DNA of 5,645 nucleotides from an uncultured Collinsella sp. (lineage in GTDB: Bacteria; Actinomycetota; Coriobacteriia; Coriobacteriales; Coriobacteriaceae): positions 1 through 5,645 of the forward strand of contig CABQXG010000108.1 of NCBI GenBank assembly GCA_902468045.1, in the 5' to 3' direction. Shown piece after piece: positions 1-4,617 of this stretch (position 1 is its first letter; every line of letters starts with the position of its first letter). Made by a program: the position numbers and the translations under genes. Under the pieces are notes generated by a model. That model was not told the DNA's origin and did not search any database. It worked only from the letters and a program-made list of their open reading frames with translations.

Positions 1-359
1 ATGCCTTGGATGATGGGCTTGCCAAAGCTCACGACATCATCGTTGTAGATGGCGGTTCGGGCGGCGAGGAGGCAGTCGGTAAAGTCCATGTGGGTCTTGC
101 CAAAGAGTTTGACGGCAAGGGAGACAACGGTGGGCTCGTCGACCATGACGTCATCGAGCAACTTGGTCATGGCCGTCGCAATCTCCACACGCGGGACCTT
201 GTAGACGTCACGCAGCGTAACGGCGACGCGCGTGATGATCTCGGGGTAGACGCGAGCGGTGCGCGTGGCGATGACCTTGGCGGCGCGCGGTGACAGGACC
301 TCGTCGTCGTCAAGCAGGTAGCGTAGGATGACGGTCTCGTCGATGATGGTGCTACTCAT
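1..359 (-). CDS. PIN-domain protein, probable VapC-like ribonuclease toxin (partial, 3' end outside window)
   Basis: The minus-strand reading from the ATG at 359-357 stays open for 119 codons to the left edge, so the C-terminus is missing. The protein has the layout of a small PIN domain: an N-terminal strand with Asp7 (IIDETVILRYLL), a central Glu40, then MDFTDCLLAA with Asp92 and Asp95, and a strand DVVSFGK near the end. These acidic residues would bind the metal ions of a PIN ribonuclease. The family is known for toxins that cleave tRNA or other RNA; the target here is unknown. The first motif reads D-E-T where many family members have D-T/A-N, a small departure. The start overlaps the upstream antitoxin gene by 8 nt, which suggests translational coupling and a toxin role. 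PIN membership is fairly sure; toxin activity is inferred from the context. Confidence 0.75.
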   Translation of the reverse strand, partial: MSSTIIDETVILRYLLDDDEVLSPRAAKVIATRTARVYPEIITRVAVTLRDVYKVPRVEIATAMTKLLDDVMVDEPTVVSLAVKLFGKTHMDFTDCLLAARTAIYNDDVVSFGKPIIQG

Positions 360-675
360 GGATATCTACTTCCTCGGGACCCAAAATCGAATCGTCGCTT
401 TCTGTAGCAAGGTACTCAATCCAGGCGTTACGCTCCTCGGAGCGGCGATTGGGGTCCCCATATGCTTTGAGCGATCCATAGGCGGCGGTGCCGTCCTTTG
501 AGCGCACGGCGACCGGCTGAAAGGGAAGCTTGCGCATCAAAATGCTCTGCGCGACAAAAAGACGGACGGCCTCGGCGAGCGATGTGTCCATGGCGTCGTA
601 GAGACGCTCGGCATGTTGCTTGTCTTCCTCGCGAATGCGCACCTGCAGGATGGCTCGTTTTTGAGTCGATGACAT
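352..675 (-). CDS. RelB/DinJ-family ribbon-helix-helix antitoxin
   Basis: A 107-residue protein. The N-terminal half follows the RelB/DinJ pattern: a strand (AILQVRI, about residues 8-14) that would contact DNA, a helix (EEDKQHAERLYDAM, 16-29), then SLAEAVRLFVAQSILMRKLPF (32-52), in which the typical LF..Q....LPF spacing is clear. The C-terminal half is polar and acidic, as expected for a flexible toxin-binding tail. I chose the ATG at 675-673: the GGGAGG at 687-682 lies 6 nt upstream of it, whereas it is only 3 nt from the GTG at 678. It is the first gene of a pair with the PIN protein, with ATG/TAG ends overlapping by 8 nt. Such antitoxins normally bind their own promoter and neutralise the toxin. 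The unusual point is the partner: RelB/DinJ proteins are usually paired with RelE/YafQ-type toxins, not PIN proteins. Confidence 0.82.
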   Translation of the reverse strand: MSSTQKRAILQVRIREEDKQHAERLYDAMDTSLAEAVRLFVAQSILMRKLPFQPVAVRSKDGTAAYGSLKAYGDPNRRSEERNAWIEYLATESDDSILGPEEVDIHE

Positions 676-701
676 CACTGGCCTCCCTTAATGAGCGTGC
701 A

Positions 702-717
702 ATATGAATAGTCATAT
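702..717. repeat. Inverted repeat ATATGA-N4-TCATAT, possible antitoxin operator
   Basis: Perfect 6-bp arms (702-707 and 712-717) with a 4-nt spacer, overlapping the candidate -10 box and lying just upstream of the ribosome binding site of the antitoxin gene. Short palindromes here fit binding by the ribbon-helix-helix antitoxin. The sequence differs from the neighbouring repeat at 726-739, so if both are sites they may not be for the same protein. Confidence 0.4.
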
Positions 718-741
718 ACAGCAACGGCTAATAATAGCCAA
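713..741 (-). promoter_or_regulatory. Candidate promoter of the antitoxin-toxin pair
   Basis: On the minus strand a TTGGCT (741-736) and a TATATG (718-713) are separated by 17 nt and lie about 40 nt upstream of the antitoxin start. Both are imperfect matches to -35 and -10 boxes. Each overlaps one of the two inverted repeats here, which is the arrangement expected for a self-repressed toxin-antitoxin promoter. This is pattern-based only. Confidence 0.3.
726..739. repeat. Inverted repeat GGCTA-N4-TAGCC, possible antitoxin operator
   Basis: Perfect 5-bp arms (726-730 and 735-739) around ATAA. It overlaps the candidate -35 box of the minus-strand promoter. It has the same arm-spacer-arm geometry (4-nt spacer) as the repeat at 702-717 although the arm sequence differs. 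Confidence 0.4.
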
Positions 742-779
742 TTTTACAACCACTACTTTATTGCACTAGAGTAATTGAG

Positions 780-795
780 TGTAAACGATATTACA
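780..795. repeat. Inverted repeat TGTAA-N6-TTACA, possible operator
   Basis: Perfect 5-bp arms (780-784 and 791-795) with a 6-nt spacer in the divergent control region. The 16-bp length and symmetry are typical of a dimeric repressor or activator site. Arms this short can arise by chance, and the regulator is not visible in the window. Confidence 0.3.
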
Positions 796-900
796 AACGT
801 ACTACATCCTTCAGAAATGAGCGTGAAATCTTTCTTGGGCGTACGCGTGTAATACATTCGCCTTTATAGCTTCCAGAGAATAATCCCAACCAGCCCAAAC

Positions 901-926
901 CCCTGCAATACACTCGTATTGCAGGG
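901..926. repeat. Strong inverted repeat with 11-bp arms, operator or hairpin
   Basis: CCCTGCAATAC (901-911) and GTATTGCAGGG (916-926) are perfect inverted arms around ACTC. It is the most conspicuous symmetrical element in the control region. There is no T-run after it in either direction, which argues against a simple terminator. A regulator binding site upstream of the formate hydrogenlyase genes, or a leader hairpin if transcription starts upstream of it, are the main alternatives. Confidence 0.55.
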
Positions 927-992
927 CCTATGCTCAAGTTTGCCCCCTGCAACTGCGTATATTTAACCTGTATATCGTTGGAGAAACTCTAC

Positions 993-1020
993 CGAGTGCA
1001 TGTTTCGCCGTATGCATTCG
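993..1020 (+). other. Leader hairpin upstream of the first ferredoxin gene
   Basis: CGAGTGCAT (993-1001) can pair with ATGCATTCG (1012-1020): nine pairs including one G-T, with a 10-nt loop. It ends about 80 nt before the ferredoxin start. It may be part of an untranslated leader or a double-stranded binding site, since its arms resemble the 9-mer repeated upstream. Confidence 0.35.
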
Positions 1021-1103
1021 ATACGTCGATGACAGGCCACGGGCGGCTTGGGTCAATGTCGACAGGGTCTCTCCGACAAGGGATTCAGGAGGGAGTGAAC
1101 AAC

Positions 1104-1622
1104 ATGGGCAATAAACGAGTCGTAGCCGATTCTTCACGCTGCATTGGGTGCCAAACCTGTATGGCGGCGTGTATCGAGGCGCACGACATCCCCGGTAACA
1201 TCGCCGCGCCGCGCCTGCGCGTGACGCGTACGTACGAGATCTCCGCACCGGTGGCTTGCCATCACTGCGAGGATGCCCCGTGCGCGAAGGCCTGTCCTAC
1301 GGGCGCCTTGTTCTTTGATCCAAAGAACCATCGCATCGGCGTCAACGAGGACAACTGCATCGGCTGCAAGAGCTGCGTCATGGCATGCCCCTTTGGCGCC
1401 GTGAGCGTGGCGACCACGCAGGTTCCGGTCTTGATGGGCGACGTTCGCGTGGGTTCGCAGACCAAGAGCTTCGTGCTCAAGTGCGACCTGTGCGTGGACC
1501 GTCCCGGCGGTCCGGCGTGTGCCGAGGCGTGCCCGACTAAGGGTCTCACCCTGGTAGACGAGGAGCGCTTGGCAGAACTGACCGCCGAGCGTGCCCGCGC
1601 CACCATCGAAAACGAGGCGTAG
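1104..1622 (+). CDS. hydN: HydN-like four-cluster [4Fe-4S] ferredoxin electron carrier
   Basis: A 172-residue soluble iron-sulfur protein of the HycB/HydN/HyfA family, with four cysteine groups: C13-x2-C16-x2-C19-x3-C23, C52-x2-C55-x4-C60-x3-C64, C85-x2-C88-x2-C91-x3-C95 and C127-x2-C130-x8-C139-x3-C143. Each should help hold one of four [4Fe-4S] clusters. The length and the ending (LTLVDEERLAELTAERAR) are closer to E. coli HydN (about 175 residues) than to HycB or HyfA. I chose the ATG at 1104: it gives the family N-terminus (RVVADSSRCIGCQTC) and has an AGGAGGG at 1087-1093; frames opening earlier add non-homologous sequence. It has no signal peptide or membrane segment and acts in the cytoplasm. 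As the gene directly before fdhF, it probably takes electrons from formate dehydrogenase H or helps its maturation. HycB-type subunit is the alternative name. Confidence 0.85.
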   Translation: MGNKRVVADSSRCIGCQTCMAACIEAHDIPGNIAAPRLRVTRTYEISAPVACHHCEDAPCAKACPTGALFFDPKNHRIGVNEDNCIGCKSCVMACPFGAVSVATTQVPVLMGDVRVGSQTKSFVLKCDLCVDRPGGPACAEACPTKGLTLVDEERLAELTAERARATIENEA

Positions 1623-1659
1623 GCGGGCGGCCATACAAGCCCAACGATTGTCAAATAAG

Positions 1660-1675
1660 TACCGATTAATCGGTA
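1660..1675. repeat. 16-bp perfect palindrome between the ferredoxin gene and fdhF
   Basis: TACCGATTAATCGGTA is fully self-complementary. It lies in the 76-nt gap, ending about 11 nt before the Shine-Dalgarno sequence of fdhF (AAGGAGGG, 1687-1694). As RNA it can form a 6-bp stem with a TTAA loop; as DNA it could be an operator for an internal promoter. No T-run follows it, so it is not an intrinsic terminator. Confidence 0.5.
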
Positions 1676-1698
1676 GCAGAGAAAGGAAGGAGGGTGTC

Positions 1699-3921
1699 AT
1701 GGAGAAGCATAAAGTGATCTGCCCGTATTGCGGCGCCGGTTGCCAGTTTAACCTCTTGGTCCAAAACGGCCAGGTCGTGGGTACCGAACCGCTCAACGGC
1801 ATCACCAATCAGGGCGAGCTGTGCCTTAAGGGCATGAGCGGCTACGACTTCATCAACGACACCAAGATCTTGACTCCTCGCGTACTGCACCCGATGATCC
1901 GCCGCACTAAGGGCGCGGATCTTGAGCGCGTAAGCTGGGACGAGGCACTGGATTTCACCGCATCTAAGATGCAGGCCATAATTGACGAATATGGTCCTAA
2001 CGCTGTCATGACCACCGGCTCTTCGCGAGGCGGCGGCAATGAGGCGAACTACGTTATGCAGAAGTTTACGCGTGCGTGCATCGGCACCCACAGCTTGGAC
2101 AACTGCGCCCGTACTTGACACGGCCCTACTGTCCTCGGTCTGATGGACACGGTTGGTTCAGGTTGCATGTCATGCTCCATCCCCGGTATGGAGGATGCGG
2201 GCTGCATTTTCCTCTTCGGCTATAACCCTGCCGATTCGCACCCCATCGTCGCAAGGCGTATCGTGCGAGCCAAAGAAAAGGGTTGCAAGATCATCGTCGC
2301 CGATCCGCGCCATATCGAAACCGCGCGTATCGCCGATCTCTACCTTCCGATCAAGAATGGTTGCAACGTCGCGTTCCTCAACGCCTTTGCCAACTGCTTG
2401 GTCAACGATGGCCTCTACGACAAGGAATTCGTCGCCGAGCACACGAACGGCTTTGACGAGTGGTGGGAGACCATCAAGAACTACACTCCCGAATCCGTAC
2501 AGGACATCACGGGTGTCGAGCCCGCGTTGATCCACCAAGCTGCCGAGATGTACGCCACGGCGAAGCCCTCTGCCATCATTGGCTGGGGCATGGGCGTATG
2601 CCAGCAGAAGCAGAACCTGAAGACGGTGCACACCATCGCCTCCATCGCCTGCGTTGCCGGCCAGATCGGCAAACCCAATTCCGGTCTCGCGCCCGTGCGT
2701 GGCCAGAATAACGTCCAGGGCTCCTGTGATATGGGCATGCTGCCCAACCTGTACCCTGGCTACCAGAAGGTCACCGACCCGGCAGTGCGTGCCAAGTTTG
2801 CCAAGGCTTGGGGCGTGCCCGAGGAAAAGCTCCCGCTCGAGGAGGGCTACAAGCTCACCGACCTGGGCCACCTGGTCGACGAGGGCAAGGTGCACTGCTT
2901 CTACAACTACGGCGAGGACCCGGTGCAGACCGAGCCCGATTCGGCCGGAATGCGCAAGACGCTCTCCGAGCTGGATCTGTTCATTTGCCAGGACATCTTT
3001 ATGACGCAGACGACCATGCTCGCCGACGTCATCCTACCTGCCACCTCTTGGGGCGAGCACGAGGGTGTCTTTACCGCATCCGACCGTAGCTTCCAGCACT
3101 TTGACGCGGCCGTTCCGCCCAAGGGCGAGTGCCGTCACGACTGGGAGATCTTCGCGGATCTGTCTACGCGCATGGGTTACCCCATGCACTACGACAACAC
3201 CGAGCAGATCTGGAACGAGTGCATTAGCCTGTGCCCCAACTTTGTGGGCGCGACCTACGAGAAGATGGCTCCCGAGGGCGGCTACGCCCAGTGGCCCGTC
3301 AAGAGCACCGATGTGAACGACCACGGTACGCCCGACATGTTCGCCGGTGGCAAGTTCACCACCAAGGACGGCCGCGCCAACCTGATGGCGCACGACTGGG
3401 AGGCGCCCTCCGAGCTTCCCGACGATGAGTACCCGCTCATCCTGTGCACCGTCCGCGAGGTCGGCCACTACAGCTGCCGCTCGATGACCGGCAACTGCAA
3501 GACGCTGGCGCTGCTTGCCGACGAGCCCGGCTTTGTCCGCATGAATCCCGCGGACGCCCAGGCGCGCGGCATCAAGAACGGCGACATCGTCTCGATTCAC
3601 AGCCGCCGCGGCCAGGTATACAGCCGCGCCGACGTGAGCGATCGCATCAACAAGGGCACGGTCTACATGACCTACCAGTGGTGGATCGGCAAGTGCAACG
3701 AGCTGACCATGCATAAGGTCGACCCGGTCTCGCATACGCCCGAGGACAAGTTCTCCGCCTGCCAGGTCGACGCTATCGCTGACCAGGTCTGGGCTGAGGG
3801 CGAGGTGGAGCGTCAGTACACCGAGCTCAAGCAGGCTCTGGTGGACGCCGCCGCTCCCCAGGACGTTGAGCCCGGCGCCGCCAAGTTCGACGACGAGACG
3901 CACGTGAACCAAATCGTGTAG
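1699..3921 (+). CDS. fdhF: Formate dehydrogenase H, selenocysteine-containing (in-frame UGA at 2116-2118)
   Basis: A 740-residue molybdoenzyme that oxidises formate to CO2 in the formate hydrogenlyase complex. The UGA at 2116-2118 is codon 140 and must be read as selenocysteine: the frame continues past it with full homology (NCART-Sec-HGPTVLGL), and E. coli FdhF has Sec at the same residue number. Residues 1-55 carry the [4Fe-4S] motif C8-x2-C11-x3-C15 and C42, followed by Lys44, the relay lysine. The Mo-bis-MGD domains follow, with His141 next to Sec and Arg334 in VRGQNNVQG, which I align with the catalytic Arg333 of E. coli. The C-terminal dinucleotide-binding domain begins near EYPLILCTVREVGHYSCRSMTGNC (577 on). 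The start at 1699 has a strong AAGGAGGG 4-5 nt upstream. No Tat signal is present, so the enzyme is cytoplasmic. Oddities are a C-terminal tail of about 20 residues beyond the E. coli end and extra cysteines (156, 159, 169) after Sec. The cell must have selenocysteine and bis-MGD synthesis. Confidence 0.95.
2119..2150 (+). promoter_or_regulatory. Bacterial SECIS element of fdhF
   Basis: Directly after the UGA, TGTCC (2130-2134) pairs with GGACA (2145-2149). Inside it TC (2135-2136) can pair with GA (2142-2143), leaving T2144 bulged and GGTCT (2137-2141) as the apical loop. The loop begins 18 nt after the UGA. From memory, the E. coli fdhF SECIS has the same GGUCU loop, also 18 nt after the UGA, with a bulged U in the stem, though on the 5' side. 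SelB bound here with Sec-tRNA would direct selenocysteine insertion. The element lies within the coding sequence, so its bases also encode protein. Confidence 0.85.
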
Positions 3922-3942
3922 TCCCGTTCTCGTTGGCTATTT

Positions 3943-3985
3943 GGGCCGGGCGTCCCGTACGTTCGGGAGCCCGGCCCGTTATTTT
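3943..3985 (+). terminator. Intrinsic-terminator-like hairpin inside the operon, between fdhF and hyfA
   Basis: GGGCCGGGC (3943-3951) pairs with GCCCGGCCC (3969-3977), and TCCCG (3953-3957) with CGGGA (3964-3968), with one bulged G at 3952 and a 6-nt loop. This gives about 14 GC-rich pairs. It is followed by GTTATTTT (3978-3985), an imperfect T-tract that ends just before the ribosome binding site of hyfA. It could stop most transcripts after fdhF and let a fraction read through, or stabilise the 3' end of a processed fdhF message. The stem is certain from the sequence; termination is inferred. Confidence 0.75.
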
Positions 3986-3999
3986 GAAAGGAAGTGGGG

Positions 4000-4617
4000 A
4001 TGAACCGCTTCATCGACATCAACCCGGAGAGGTGCATCGGCTGCGGAACATGTCAGTCCGCCTGTGCCGACGCCCACCGGATGCAGGGTCTTCAGGATAC
4101 GCCGCGCCTGGCGCTCGTGAAGACCGGCGGTATTTCGGCCGCCCTTGCCTGCCACCATTGCGAGGGTGCCCCCTGCGCCGAGGTTTGCCCGGTGAATGCC
4201 ATCGAGCACGATGGCGATCGCATCCACGTCAAGGAGCAGGAGTGCATCGGGTGCAGGCTGTGCGCCATCGCGTGCCCCTTCGGAGCCATCCATCCCGATG
4301 GCACGTCTATCGCCGGTGTCGCAGGCATGTGCGACCCGACGCCTTCGTATCCTAAGTCCCTGAGCAGCCTGCTTACGTGGGCTCCCGGCCAGTACACCTG
4401 CGCCGTCAAGTGCGACCTGTGCGCCTTCGATCCGGACGGCCCGCATTGTGTGGCGGCGTGCCCCACCAAGGCGCTGACCGTCATGGGCGGCGCGGCCGAT
4501 CGCGAGCTCGACGAGGCCAAGCGCCTGCGTTCGATCGAAAACGGTCCGGTCGTCGACGTTACCGCTGTGGCCCAGGGCCTGTCCGAGAAAGCAGAAGGGA
4601 GCGTAAACAATGGATAG
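4000..4617 (+). CDS. hyfA: Hydrogenase-4 ferredoxin subunit HyfA (four [4Fe-4S] clusters)
   Basis: A 205-residue iron-sulfur subunit, the same length as I recall for E. coli HyfA, starting with the family sequence MNRFIDINPERCIGCGTC. Four cysteine groups are visible: C12-C15-C18-C22, C51-C54-C59-C63, C82-C85-C88-C92 and C138-C141-C150-C154. An insertion before the last group (about 98-134, ending SSLLTWAPGQYT) matches the HyfA/HycB layout and is absent from the shorter HydN-like protein upstream. It should carry electrons between FdhF and the hydrogenase module on the cytoplasmic side of the membrane. I chose the ATG at 4000, which has AAAGGAAG 6-7 nt upstream; the GTG at 3994 lies against the same ribosome binding site and adds only two residues. 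The 3' end overlaps hyfB by 8 nt. HycB is the close alternative name; the HyfB neighbour favours HyfA. Confidence 0.88.
   Translation: MNRFIDINPERCIGCGTCQSACADAHRMQGLQDTPRLALVKTGGISAALACHHCEGAPCAEVCPVNAIEHDGDRIHVKEQECIGCRLCAIACPFGAIHPDGTSIAGVAGMCDPTPSYPKSLSSLLTWAPGQYTCAVKCDLCAFDPDGPHCVAACPTKALTVMGGAADRELDEAKRLRSIENGPVVDVTAVAQGLSEKAEGSVNNG

Larger units (their letters stand above)
852..1020. repeat. Four copies of a degenerate 9-mer AT(A/G)CA(C/T)TCG
   Basis: Copies are at 852-860 (ATACATTCG), 908-916 (ATACACTCG) and 1012-1020 (ATGCATTCG) on the plus strand, and at 1001-993 (ATGCACTCG) on the minus strand. The first two belong to a longer 13-nt match (848-860 and 904-916, 11 of 13 identical). 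Copies 993-1001 and 1012-1020 form the arms of one hairpin, so they are not independent. Together they suggest binding sites for one regulator upstream of the formate hydrogenlyase operon. Confidence 0.35.
690..1103. other. Divergent intergenic control region without a credible gene
   Basis: About 0.4 kb between the antitoxin gene and the first ferredoxin gene. Base composition is AT-richer than the flanking genes up to about 930. Open frames here give protein-like sequence on neither strand; the in-frame N-terminal extension of the ferredoxin from 930 does not resemble the family. The stretch contains several inverted repeats, listed separately, and a degenerate 9-mer found four times. A weak plus-strand promoter pair can be drawn (TTTACA 743-748, 18 nt, TAGAGT 767-772), which would give a leader of about 320 nt; I do not regard it as established. 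No tRNA or recognisable riboswitch was seen. Confidence 0.6.

Noticed and set aside
6..293. 95-codon plus-strand open frame at the left edge
   Set aside because: It is antisense to the PIN gene; its Gly/Asp-rich translation looks like a shadow.
901..926. Intrinsic terminator of the toxin-antitoxin operon or an upstream gene
   Set aside because: No T-run on either strand and the location upstream of both divergent units do not fit.
930..1103. N-terminal extension of the first ferredoxin from an upstream ATG at 930
   Set aside because: The extra 58 residues do not resemble the family and cross the leader hairpin; the ATG at 1104 has a ribosome binding site and gives the expected N-terminus.
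690..1103. CRISPR array, tRNA or known riboswitch in the intergenic region
   Set aside because: No regularly spaced long repeats, no cloverleaf and no recognisable riboswitch core were seen; the repeats present are short inverted elements.
1591..1698. Earlier in-frame start for fdhF overlapping the ferredoxin gene
   Set aside because: The extension is not family-like, and the ATG at 1699 has a strong Shine-Dalgarno sequence and places Sec at residue 140.
2116..2118. Nonsense mutation making fdhF a pseudogene
   Set aside because: The stop is UGA at the known selenocysteine position, with a matching SECIS loop and an intact downstream frame.
3034..3912. 292-codon open frame on the minus strand opposite fdhF
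   Set aside because: Fully within fdhF, low-complexity Val/Leu/Gly/Ala-rich translation with no recognisable family.
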